Part shown: positions 8,692-16,354 of the stretch, in pieces
How positions within the stretch are numbered: position 1 is the first letter of the stretch
How the letters are laid out: every line of letters starts with the position of its first letter
Origin: Streptomyces puniciscabiei
GTDB lineage: Bacteria; Actinomycetota; Actinomycetes; Streptomycetales; Streptomycetaceae
Direction of reading: 5' to 3'
DNA: 64,000 nt
Assembly (NCBI RefSeq): GCF_006715785.1
Contig: NZ_VFNX01000002.1
Location: forward strand, 434,001-498,000
Position numbers and translations under genes: made by a program
Notes under the pieces: generated by a model
What the model was told of the DNA's origin: nothing
What the model saw: only the letters and a program-made list of their open reading frames with translations
The model's database searches: none

Positions 8692-11664
8692 TCAGCCACG
8701 GCGTCCGGCCCCGGGGTGTCGGGCGCGTGTCGGTCTGAGCGTTGTGTCTGCCGCCGCGTCCTTCGACGGCGTGCGGGTTCGCTCTGCCATCGCTCCCCAG
8801 AATCGGGCGAGTTCCGAGGTGGGCATGCCCTGCCAGCCGGCCCGCTTGCGCCGGAAAGTGCGGCGTTCCACCAGTGCCTGCTGCTGTCTGCAGAAGGGCT
8901 CACGCAGTTCGCCGGCGGGCCGTTCTCCCTTCGGGGGGTAGGGACACAGCTCGAACTTGCAGCCGCGCAGACAGCAGGTGCCGGGTTCGGCCCTTCCCGG
9001 CATGCCGACCGTCCGCTCGGGATGCAGGACCGTCCGGTCCATCTTCAGGCAGGGCGGCAGTTCGGTCCGGTTGGTCCGCTCCAGCCGGGCATCGATCGCC
9101 GCTCCGTCCCGTTCCGTGAGGTTGAGCAGCAACAGGACGTCGGCAAGGAGTTGCTGCGCCCGCGGGTGCAGTGTGCTCCACCCCACCGAGGGTGGAATCC
9201 ACAGGTTGTGCTTGCGATGGACCGTGGGATCGGCGGGGCTTGAGCCGATCTTGAGCGTGGCCCCCGTCTCGTCGATCCAGATGAACCGCTCTGGGTGCCG
9301 GGTCTGCAGCGCGAGCGCGGCGAGGTCCCCGGCCTCCGCGACGAAGGGGTGCAGGCGCTTCCCGTCGTCGGTCGTCAGTTCGTCTGCCGGCCGATCCCTT
9401 GGGGCCTGCGAGCCGCCGGCCATGCTCAGCCACCGTTCCACCGCTTGCAGCGGCTCGCTGCTGTCCCGGTCGGCGTCGTGCGCGTCAGCCGATGCGTCGC
9501 CACTGTCGGGCAGTTCCCACAGGCACAGGGCGTGGATGAGTGTGAGCTGCGAGTACCAGTGGCGTGCGTGCGTGAGCATGCGCTCCGCCTGTTCGATCAG
9601 GAACTCGCGGGTCTCCTTGGAGGTCGCCGGATGCCGCCGCCGCCGGTTGGCGGCACTCTTGAAGCCTTGGGCGAGGGCGATCTCCAGGGAGATGGGCAGG
9701 TCGGCCTTTCCCGTCACTGCGTTCGGGACCAGGTGCCGCAGCCAGAGATCCATGCGTTCCCGGGCCTGGCCCCTGCGGTCGGTGCCCACGGAGCCCACGA
9801 CCATGGGAACCAGCCAGGCCCTGGTGACGAACTGGCGCCAAATCTCAGCGGTGGTCGTCGTCTTCTCCGCCTGTTGTTCGGGGTCGGCAGCGGAGAGGGC
9901 GCCGAGCTTCTCCTCACGTTGCAGGCTCTCCTCGTACTGCCGGTCGGCCATGGCCTTCTTGTACTGTTCCCACGGGTCGTATTTGTCGGTGTCGGGGTCC
10001 TCCCTCTTCTTCGGCCACGGGAAGAGCTTCCTCAGCGCGTCGAACGCGTTGTCTCCGCCCGCTCCTATCTCCTGGGCGATGGCCAGCCTGACGGGATAGC
10101 TGGGCTCTTTCCAGCTGATGCGCATCAACTGCCCGTACGCCGGCCTCACGTAGTTCTTGTCCTTGCTCGCGCGGTCCAATCTGCGTGCTGCCTCGCCGAA
10201 GCGGTGGACAAGCCTCAGCTTGGCTTCATCGAGGGTTCTCGCGTCTCCTTCGTTGAGGTTCGGCCACCGCTGCAGCAGCACCTTGGCGATGTCCGTGTGA
10301 GCAGAGTCCTCGATCGTGCCGGTGTCGATCTCGAGGGCCGCGGCGTACAGATCGAGGGCTTTGTCGTCCCGACGGCCGTCTGCCGCGTCCATCAGCAGCT
10401 TGATCGTGTCCTTCTGGGGTGCGTCCGGGGCTCGTCGCGAGCGCATGATCAAGGCGATGAGAAGTTCGCGACCAGGGTCGCTCAGAGCTGTCTCCAGGGT
10501 TCCGTCGGACGCCTGTTGAACGGCGTCGAGAAAAGAGGAGCCCAGATAGGCCTGGAGGATGCTGTGCGGGAACCGCACCTTGTGGTTGTACGCCTCGACC
10601 AGGCCCAGTTGTTCACCGTGTGCCGCGTAGCGCGACAGAATCGTCTGCCAACAGGCTTTCGATGCCTCCTGCGGCAACTCCGTCACACTTTTCCTCTGGC
10701 TCCATTCGATCAGTTCGCTGAAATTGACTTCCAGTCGGTCCTTCAGCAGTCCGATGCAGGCCAGCGCTGAGATCACGGAGATGGTTTTCCTGCGCTGCTC
10801 CTGCGGGATGTCGAACTGAGCCCGCAGGTGACCGTCGACGAGTGCCTTCACCCAGGTGCTCAGGAGGCTCGCCCGGATCCCTGAGCGGTCATGCGCCCGG
10901 GTGTCTATCTGGTTCTCCTCCTGGGCGCCTTCGTTGTGGTCGAGGAGCTGGCACTGCCGAAGCTGACGTGCTATCTGCAGATACAGCGGCGACTCCGCGA
11001 CCGCGGCCGTCTCAACGATCCAGTCCAGTCGCCGGTCGTCCGCACCGGCGCCTTGCTGCGCCAGATACGTGAGCGCGGCCTCGTCACTGAGCGGCTCGAG
11101 ATCGATCACGGCTGCCTGGGTGCCTTCCAGTGCGGTGTGCGGGCGCGAGGCGATCACCAGGGGAAGACCCTGCTGCGCGGCTCGTTCGATGGCCCGACGG
11201 ATCACGCCGTCACGATCGGCCTGGTCGTCGTCGTCACAGAACGCCTCCTCGAGCCCATCCGCCAGGACCACGGCCTTGTCGTCGTAGCAGAGTTGTCGCC
11301 ACACCCGTTCCGACTGGGACCTTGATATCACCCCCGGGTCCACCAGATCGGAAAATCGCTTCTTGGCCAACTCACTGAAATTCAGATTCCCGTTGGCGAG
11401 GTCGGCTCTGCGCAGATGGATCGGTACGGGAAGCGCTCCTTTGTCCGCCAGGAGTTGCGTCAGTTGCACGAGTACCGCCGTCTTTCCGCTGCCGACGCCA
11501 CCCAAGATCACATACGGCCGGCGCCGGCGGCGGTTGCGCAGTGACTGTGCCAGTACCGCGCACAGTTCTTTACGGCCGACGACCTCGTCGAGGATCGTTC
11601 CGGCCGTGGGCACCAGATCCCGGGGGTTCTTCCTGGCGGTCCGACGCACCCGCCGTATGGTCAT
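8692..11664 (-). CDS. STAND/NACHT-type P-loop ATPase
   Basis: A 990-residue signal-transduction NTPase. After a basic start (MTIRRVRRTARKNP) comes the linker VPTAGTILDEVVGR, then Walker A G-G-V-G-S-G-K61-T62, Walker B V-V-L-A-D136-G-L-E-E and a sensor I-A-S-R173-P, the NACHT arrangement. The rest is predicted mostly helical, with no recognised effector domain. Near the C-terminus is a cysteine cluster (C897, C898, C902, C907, C925). The start is ATG 11664, which overlaps the stop of the upstream membrane-protein gene as ATGA; no Shine-Dalgarno sequence is present, so expression probably depends on coupling or on a frameshift. The open frame continues to 12147, but that part lies opposite the membrane gene and inside the IS. 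Related STAND ATPases act in phage defence or stress signalling; the role here is unknown. Confidence 0.8.
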   Translation of the reverse strand: MTIRRVRRTARKNPRDLVPTAGTILDEVVGRKELCAVLAQSLRNRRRRRPYVILGGVGSGKTAVLVQLTQLLADKGALPVPIHLRRADLANGNLNFSELAKKRFSDLVDPGVISRSQSERVWRQLCYDDKAVVLADGLEEAFCDDDDQADRDGVIRRAIERAAQQGLPLVIASRPHTALEGTQAAVIDLEPLSDEAALTYLAQQGAGADDRRLDWIVETAAVAESPLYLQIARQLRQCQLLDHNEGAQEENQIDTRAHDRSGIRASLLSTWVKALVDGHLRAQFDIPQEQRRKTISVISALACIGLLKDRLEVNFSELIEWSQRKSVTELPQEASKACWQTILSRYAAHGEQLGLVEAYNHKVRFPHSILQAYLGSSFLDAVQQASDGTLETALSDPGRELLIALIMRSRRAPDAPQKDTIKLLMDAADGRRDDKALDLYAAALEIDTGTIEDSAHTDIAKVLLQRWPNLNEGDARTLDEAKLRLVHRFGEAARRLDRASKDKNYVRPAYGQLMRISWKEPSYPVRLAIAQEIGAGGDNAFDALRKLFPWPKKREDPDTDKYDPWEQYKKAMADRQYEESLQREEKLGALSAADPEQQAEKTTTTAEIWRQFVTRAWLVPMVVGSVGTDRRGQARERMDLWLRHLVPNAVTGKADLPISLEIALAQGFKSAANRRRRHPATSKETREFLIEQAERMLTHARHWYSQLTLIHALCLWELPDSGDASADAHDADRDSSEPLQAVERWLSMAGGSQAPRDRPADELTTDDGKRLHPFVAEAGDLAALALQTRHPERFIWIDETGATLKIGSSPADPTVHRKHNLWIPPSVGWSTLHPRAQQLLADVLLLLNLTERDGAAIDARLERTNRTELPPCLKMDRTVLHPERTVGMPGRAEPGTCCLRGCKFELCPYPPKGERPAGELREPFCRQQQALVERRTFRRKRAGWQGMPTSELARFWGAMAERTRTPSKDAAADTTLRPTRARHPGAGRRG

Positions 11665-11984
11665 GAAGTGCTGCATGTCAGGAATGTGGCCGCACTCAAT
11701 GCGAGCGCAAGGAAAGGTGTGGTGAAGCTGATGACCGCACCGCATGACTGGCCTTTGGCCTTGCAGGTGTTTTCCACAATTCGAGGTCCGCCGCCCGCGA
11801 TGACGGAGAGGGCCAGCCCTACCCAGGCCAAGAAAACCGCCGCGCCTGCGAACGCTCCGAGCCGCAGGTAGGTCGCGGGTGTCCTGCGCAGCCACCACCG
11901 CCGGGCGAGCGGGACCCGGCGTCCCATCTTTCGTTGAATCCGGACCATCCGCCTCCGGCGCCCGTACATGACCGCGCGGGACAA
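11661..11984 (-). CDS. Small two-helix membrane protein coupled to the NACHT ATPase
   Basis: A 107-residue protein starting with TTG 11984 (AAAAGG lies just upstream; an in-frame ATG is at 11969). About 35 strongly basic residues precede TM1 (about 40-63, LGAFAGAAVFLAWVGLAL). A short outside loop carries C74 and C81, and TM2 follows (about 82-103). The basic head predicts N-in/C-in topology. Its TGA overlaps the ATG of the ATPase gene. The ATPase also begins with a basic, stop-transfer-like stretch, so the two may once have been one membrane-anchored protein now split by a frameshift, or may be made as a coupled pair. The IS inserted only 26 bp upstream may have replaced the native promoter. 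Confidence 0.6.
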   Translation of the reverse strand: MSRAVMYGRRRRMVRIQRKMGRRVPLARRWWLRRTPATYLRLGAFAGAAVFLAWVGLALSVIAGGGPRIVENTCKAKGQSCGAVISFTTPFLALALSAATFLTCSTS

Positions 11985-12009
11985 AAGCCTTTTGCCGCGC
12001 AGAGAAAGT

Positions 12010-12883
12010 GAGCCTTTTCAGCGTGGCCACCGATCGGGTGATGACCTTGGTGCCCGCAACGGACAGGGCTCCCGTGCCGTTGGGTGAGGTGTTCGAAGTC
12101 TCAACCTGCCGGTCCAGGAGCCCTGTTGGTTCCCTATCCTGCCGCACTCGACCTGCCTCATGCGCTGGTCGAGTGGGTCACGATGCTTATCGTCACCCGC
12201 GAGGGTGACCGCCGCTGCAAGCTCCCGCCGCACCAGCGCGCCCTCGTCGCTCTCGCCTACCTGCGCAAGCACGAGACTCTCGCGCAGATCGCCGCCGGGT
12301 TCGGCATATCCGTCGGCACCGCCCACGCCTACACCACCGCCGTCGTGCGGCTCCTCGCCGACCGGGCGCCGGGCCTGCTCAAGACCCTGCGCGAGCACGA
12401 CCCGGACTACGTACTCCTGGACGGCACCCTCAGCGAGTGCGACCGCCTGGGCGACGGACGCGCCGATTACTCCCACAAGCACCGGCGCCACGGCGTGAAC
12501 GTGCAGGTCGTCACCGATCCCGTAGGCCAGCTTCTGTGGATCTCGCCGGCCTTGCCGGGCCGTGCTCACGATCTGACCGCCGCACGCACCCACCGCATCA
12601 TCCGAATCTGCGAACGCCAGGGCGTCCCGATCGTCGCCGACCGCGCCTACATCGGCGCCGGCTCCTGGGCCACCACCGCCATCCGCCGCCCGCCCAACGG
12701 CGAACTGTCACCGACCGAGCGGACGCTGAACCGGGCACTCGCCCAGGCCCGCGCTCCCGTCGAACGAGGTGTCGCCCGCCTGAAGTCCTGGCGGATCTTC
12801 CGCCGCAGCCGCTGCAGCCCGAACCGCATGACGGACATCGCCGCCGCAGTCCTCACCCTGGAGAGGCAACGTTGAAAAGGCTC
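12010..12883 (+). mobile_element. Complete IS5-family insertion sequence (874 bp)
   Basis: The ends are imperfect inverted repeats. The left end reads GAGCCTTTTCAGCGT from 12010, and the right end read on the minus strand is GAGCCTTTTCAACGT from 12883. Immediately outside both ends is AGT (12007-12009 and 12884-12886), a 3-bp target duplication as expected for IS5-type elements. One transposase fills most of the element. It sits 26 bp upstream of the two-helix/NACHT gene pair. An internally deleted relative lies 1.1 kb away at 13991. Confidence 0.88.
12126..12875 (+). CDS. IS5-family DDE transposase (DDE_Tnp_4 type)
   Basis: A 249-residue transposase; TTG 12126 begins the family-typical stretch [16 protein letters not shown], although the frame is open to ATG 12084. 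An N-terminal helix-turn-helix domain ([16 protein letters not shown]) precedes the catalytic core. The acidic triad is D in [12 protein letters not shown] in VADRAYIG and E in [13 protein letters not shown], with the conserved [11 protein letters not shown] between. The reading frame is intact and both ends of the element are present, so it may still be mobile. It serves transposition only. Confidence 0.9.
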   Translation: MVPYPAALDLPHALVEWVTMLIVTREGDRRCKLPPHQRALVALAYLRKHETLAQIAAGFGISVGTAHAYTTAVVRLLADRAPGLLKTLREHDPDYVLLDGTLSECDRLGDGRADYSHKHRRHGVNVQVVTDPVGQLLWISPALPGRAHDLTAARTHRIIRICERQGVPIVADRAYIGAGSWATTAIRRPPNGELSPTERTLNRALAQARAPVERGVARLKSWRIFRRSRCSPNRMTDIAAAVLTLERQR

Positions 12884-13449
12884 AGTGACTCGTTCGGCGC
12901 TCGGTATCTTCCCTCAGGATGGCGGATGACCTGACTCATCGCGGTCTTCCTCCGCTGGCCCGGTATACGTGATGCCATTAACCACGCTACACGCCCCATG
13001 GGCGGCATGCAGCCGGTGAGTTGACGCAGCCGGGGCCGATCGACGCTGTTCGCGGCCCTCGTCCCCGGTGATGCGGACCAGGCGCTTCGGGCCTGGTGGC
13101 ACACGCTGTGCCGCCGGGCTTCGTACCAGATCGAGCCGTACGGCTACAGGGCGCTGCCGGACACGTCATAACGCAGTGACGTTGATCAACGAACGGGTGG
13201 GCAGCCTGACGACAGAGTGACGGGTGCGCGTGTCAGGGGCGCTCCCCCAGCGTCCCGACGGCCACGCCATGGACAAGCTGCCCTCACCCTCCCCGCCGAG
13301 TGACGCCGCAGGCCAACGCCGACGACGGGCGCTGATCGCGTGCGAGACGGGCGGCCGCCCCGCGCAGCCGAGACCGGCAGGGCGACCACAACCGGCCCTG
13401 AGCGCCAGGGCGGCCAACTGAGCACTCCGCCACACGGACGCCGCGCGAC
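12884..13449. other. Degraded intergenic stretch without a supported gene
   Basis: This 566-bp region between the IS and the polymerase remnant has no ORF with convincing codon use or homology. Around 13045-13170 the plus strand reads FAALVPGDADQALRAWW and then a short tail ending in a stop at 13170. This looks like the last ~40 codons of a lost gene that I cannot name. The rest looks like decayed DNA. Confidence 0.35.
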
Positions 13450-13985
13450 TCAGCCGGCTACGGCGTCTCTCTCCCCGCCGCACGCCTGCGGCGCACGGCC
13501 GAGCGCGGGATGACGACGACGCTCGCGCTCACCGACCGGGACACCATCGCGGGCACGGAGCGCTTCGTCACCGCCGTCGTGGCCGGCGGTATGCGCCTCC
13601 ATCTTCGGCGTCGATGTCGCCGTCGCCCGCTCACCTGGCCCGACCAGGCCGCCGGGCGGCCGCGTACACCCGCGCTCGGCGGCGCCTGCGTGATCGAGCC
13701 GCCGCCGCGGATCACCCTGCTCGAGCAGAACGCCACCGGGTGGGCGACGCTGTGCCGCCAGGTCTCTGCCGCACATGCCGAGGCCGACGGCGCGGCGCCG
13801 GTCGTTTCAGGGCCTGCCTCGCCCCCATACGCCGAGCAGGAGCGGGGGATGCTGCTCAGCCCGGCCTCCGAACCGGTGCGAGCGACTGTCCGCCGGCTGC
13901 CCCGACGCCACCGAGCCGCCATGTTCCGCCTTGGGGACTCGTCGGGGCCGATCGGCGCCAAAGTAACGTTCCACAAACCGGTCGC
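13450..13985 (+). pseudogene. N-terminal fragment of an error-prone DNA polymerase (DnaE2-like, PHP domain)
   Basis: The plus-strand reading includes RGMTTTLALTDRDTIAGTERF, then ITLLEQNATGWATLCRQVSAAH and SEPVRA. This is the start of the PHP domain of the Streptomyces DnaE-like error-prone polymerase (ALTDRDTVTG.., LLAQNAAGWA.LCRLVSAAH..). Frame shifts interrupt it after the first block (VVAGGMRLHLRRRC), and all polymerase catalytic regions are absent. The fragment ends where the IS remnant begins at 13991. It cannot encode a functional enzyme. Identification is from remembered family sequence, so treat it as probable. Confidence 0.6.
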
Positions 13986-13990
13986 ACTCG

Positions 13991-14200
13991 CTGAGCGTTT
14001 TCAACGCCGCCGCTCCAGGGTGAGGACGGCCGCGGAGATCGACGACATTCGATTCGTCCAAGCGCGGTCGGACGAGGATGGGGGGTGGGAGGGAGCTTGC
14101 AGCCGCGGTCACCTGGCGGATGACTGCCGCAGGGTACGGAAGCAACGCGGCTCCTGTGCCTGGGGGCTGAGACTTGGACACCTCCCCCAACGACATGGAC
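13991..14200 (-). mobile_element. Internally deleted relative of the nearby IS5-type element
   Basis: Read on the minus strand, this stretch joins the two outer parts of an element like the one at 12010-12883 and lacks nearly all the transposase. The end at 13991 reads CTGAGCGTTTTCAACG, matching the right-end repeat, followed by CTCCAGGGTGAGGAC as in the intact copy. At 14128-14195 it matches the left end: VSKSQPPGTGAALLPYPAA compares with [19 protein letters not shown] upstream of the intact transposase. The outer boundary is not sharp. It is too diverged to be a recent deletion copy of its neighbour. Confidence 0.6.
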
Positions 14201-14488
14201 GCCTCGGCGGCTGAGACTCAACTGACTGACGAATCTCCCAGTTTCGTTGAGCGAGCAACGGAGTCCGGGCGCGGACAGCAAGCATGCCGCTTCCTTCGCC
14301 CAAAGGCCGAGGAGGGCCAGGACGCTCGAGCAGGTGCGGGACCGAGCTTGATGACGCATGCTGGATGTATCGAGTGTCCTGATATGGGAGTTCTCAAGTG
14401 TCAACCGGGCCGCGCCGGTACGACGCGGAGCCTTCACTTTCGGTGAACCGTGGCAGCAGTACGTCTCCGAACGATCAAGGGCAGTGCC
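14201..14488. other. Intergenic stretch with no supported gene
   Basis: No ORF here has convincing content. An open frame at 14174-14446 on the plus strand begins inside the IS remnant and shows no recognisable domain or ribosome binding site. The region presumably contains the promoter for the unknown gene at 14489. Confidence 0.3.
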
Positions 14489-15271
14489 ATGAATCGTCCT
14501 CTGAGAAGGCACGCCGGCCCACCCCAGTGGCCAAGCTACCGAGGAACCTCCCACTTCGTGGGAGTGAGCCCGAGCGGGGCAGTAACCGTCTACGTTGATC
14601 CGAGCCTTGGAGCGCAGGGCCTGCAAAACGCCACCGACCTCGTCAGCGACGCCGACCGCGTCTTCAAGCTGAACAACACCATCTTCGACACCGCCGGCAC
14701 CCCCGTCAGCGTCATCATCTTCGCTCTCGGCGGTGTCACCGACGGCTCCGGGGGTGCGGACCACATGGGCTGCACCTTCCAGAACGGGGGCGCCATCGAG
14801 GTGGATGCCTCGTTCGGCAACTCGGCCCGTGTGTCCGGCCTGTTCGAAGCCGAGCTGAGCGAGTGCGCGATGAACGGTCGGCTCTGCGGGCTCAGTACCG
14901 GCGAGGCCCTCTCACGCTGGTGCGCCGCCGTCGCGAGCGACAACGCCCTGGTGGACTTCGCCACAGCACCGTTCTGGGCCGAGAACGGCATGCGGAACTT
15001 CGTCGACAGAACTGACGACACCGACACCAACCCGATCAGCAACGGCTGCGGGGTGGCGTTCATCTCCTGGCTGGCCAGTCTGGGACACAAGCTGCCTCAG
15101 ATCGCCCAGGCCATGGTTGCACTCGGCGATGCGGGTACGCTGGCCGCGCTCTACGCCGACCTGACCGGCCACCCCAAGGACCAGGCGTGGTCGGAGTTCA
15201 AACTGGCCATCAAGGGGCTGGTGGACGGGGTCACCAGCGACGACCCGTTCGGGGCGTTCCCAGCCATGTGA
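14489..15271 (+). CDS. Protein of unknown function (260 aa)
   Basis: I do not recognise a named family with certainty. From ATG 14489 the protein has 260 residues with normal Streptomyces codon use, in contrast to the decayed DNA around it. There is no signal peptide or membrane helix. The sequence has a VTVYVDPSLG start, an alpha/beta-looking segment VSVIIFALGGVTDGSGG, GAIEVDASFGNSARVSGLFEAELSECAM and a helical C-terminal part. The segment LFEAELSEC resembles the active-site helix of HExxH-type peptidases in placement, but both histidines are absent, so a peptidase call is not supported. A strong hairpin follows 21 bp after the stop. Confidence 0.7.
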   Translation: MNRPLRRHAGPPQWPSYRGTSHFVGVSPSGAVTVYVDPSLGAQGLQNATDLVSDADRVFKLNNTIFDTAGTPVSVIIFALGGVTDGSGGADHMGCTFQNGGAIEVDASFGNSARVSGLFEAELSECAMNGRLCGLSTGEALSRWCAAVASDNALVDFATAPFWAENGMRNFVDRTDDTDTNPISNGCGVAFISWLASLGHKLPQIAQAMVALGDAGTLAALYADLTGHPKDQAWSEFKLAIKGLVDGVTSDDPFGAFPAM

Positions 15272-15292
15272 GGCCTTCTGAAGGCGCCTCTT

Positions 15293-15319
15293 CCGGGTCC
15301 GTCCTGCGGACGGACCCGG
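15293..15319 (+). terminator. Strong hairpin terminator after the unknown gene
   Basis: Perfect 12-bp arms (CCGGGTCCGTCC and its complement) are separated by a TGC loop, starting 21 bp after the stop at 15271. There is no long T tract, as is usual in Streptomyces. Confidence 0.75.
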
Positions 15320-15556
15320 TCCGGCTCGTGGAGCGCGGCGTGGCGTTAGCCCGCCGCGCTCGGGCGGCGTGCAGCCACCAACCCGCAGATCGCGGCCACG
15401 ACGAGCGAGGGCAATAGGCGCCCCGGTCCGGCACTGTTGTTGATGTGCGGAGGTCGGCACTCGGAGGTGTGGCGGGTGGCGGGCGTCCATCAGTAGGACA
15501 CGGAACGCATGCGTGCAGGCAAGCGGTGGCATGACCGGCCGCCGACGCTGTGTCGG
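15320..15556. other. Intergenic stretch with nothing recognised
   Basis: I see no coding signal, RNA gene or repeat here between the terminator and the LysR remnant. Confidence 0.3.
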
Positions 15557-16240
15557 TCACGACTGGCCCGAACCGTCACCCGGGGCGCGCCGCGCCGGAA
15601 GTCTCAGGAGCGCGACCACTTCCGCCCCTGAGGCCGAACGTGTCATCCCCTGCCGGTGGGACAGCGGCCTTCTCGCTCGGGGCGGCGCTCCGCGGACGCG
15701 CCCCCCCCCGCCGCCGGCCTCGACCAGGGCCAGGGTGGCGGCCGTGTCCGTCACCTCGTGCAGCACCCGGGGTTCGCAATCGGCCCGGCGGCAGACGGTG
15801 AGCACAGCCCGGCCGTAGTCGCTGCCGGCCGAGGGCAGGATCCAGCCCAGGTCCCGGGTGCCGGCAAGGGAGACCTTGTGCCGGCCGGGCATGGCTCACC
15901 CCGCCGCGACGGATCGCGCGGGATCGGCGCGCCCGGGTAGGTCAGGCCCACGGCCCACCTGCCGCAGGGCCGGCGGCAGGATCTCGGCGGCGGCCGTGGC
16001 GAAGAGGCCGACCCGCAGCGTCCTCGATGTCTCGCTCCGGGTGCGCTCCAGTGCTTCCACGGCCTCGGCCTCCGTCATGAGGAGGCGCTCGGCGTGCAGG
16101 GCGAGGGTCGCTCCGGCGTCGCGATCTGCTGCGAAACCCCGCCCGGGATGGATCCCAGGGCTTCCGCGACCGCGGTGATGGTGCCGCGTCGGGTCAGTTC
16201 AGACTTCGGACGCAGGAACCGTTGATGGACGTCAACGGTT
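15557..16240 (-). pseudogene. Shattered LysR-family regulator
   Basis: On the minus strand four pieces of a LysR protein can be read in order but in different frames. The winged HTH is ELTRRGTITAVAEALG..GVSQQIA (about 16140-16205). The linker helix is DAGATLALHAERLLMTEAEA (about 16045-16115). The start of the sensor domain is TLRVGLFATAAAEILPPAL (about 15960-16020). The second half is LGWILPSAGSDYGRAVL..LALVEAG (about 15715-15865). The end of the wing and the middle of the effector domain are deleted. It is divergent from the lysine-catabolism operon and was probably its regulator, now lost. Confidence 0.65.
16217..16240. promoter_or_regulatory. Palindromic candidate operator upstream of the pipecolate/lysine operon
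   Basis: Perfect 9-bp arms AACCGTTGA / TCAACGGTT are separated by TGGACG (arms 16217-16225 and 16232-16240). The site lies 115 bp before the TTG start at 16355, at the divergent boundary with the broken LysR gene. The size and symmetry suit a dimeric repressor (GntR, TetR or Lrp type). The cognate protein is not identified. Confidence 0.45.
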
Positions 16241-16354
16241 GGCTTGCTGCACGATGACGCGCAGACAGCTGATCCGCATCGCTCTGTCACTGACAGCTCC
16301 GCCGCCCCGGAAACGCATCCGTCCGACGGGGTGTCCCTGGAAGGGAGTGGCCCG

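Noticed and set aside
11665..12147. The upstream extension of the NACHT reading frame to 12147 as the protein's N-terminus
   Set aside because: It runs through the IS end and opposite the two-helix gene, has no domain-like sequence, and homologous content begins at the ATG 11664.
8692..12883. A toxin-antitoxin or CRISPR-type system in the island
   Set aside because: No small toxin/antitoxin pair, no cas-like gene and no repeat-spacer pattern is visible.
13510..14214. A 234-codon plus-strand ORF as a real gene
   Set aside because: It begins inside the polymerase remnant and runs through the IS remnant in mixed frames, so it is a fusion of debris.
14174..14446. A 90-codon plus-strand ORF
   Set aside because: No ribosome binding site, no recognisable content, and it starts in the IS remnant.
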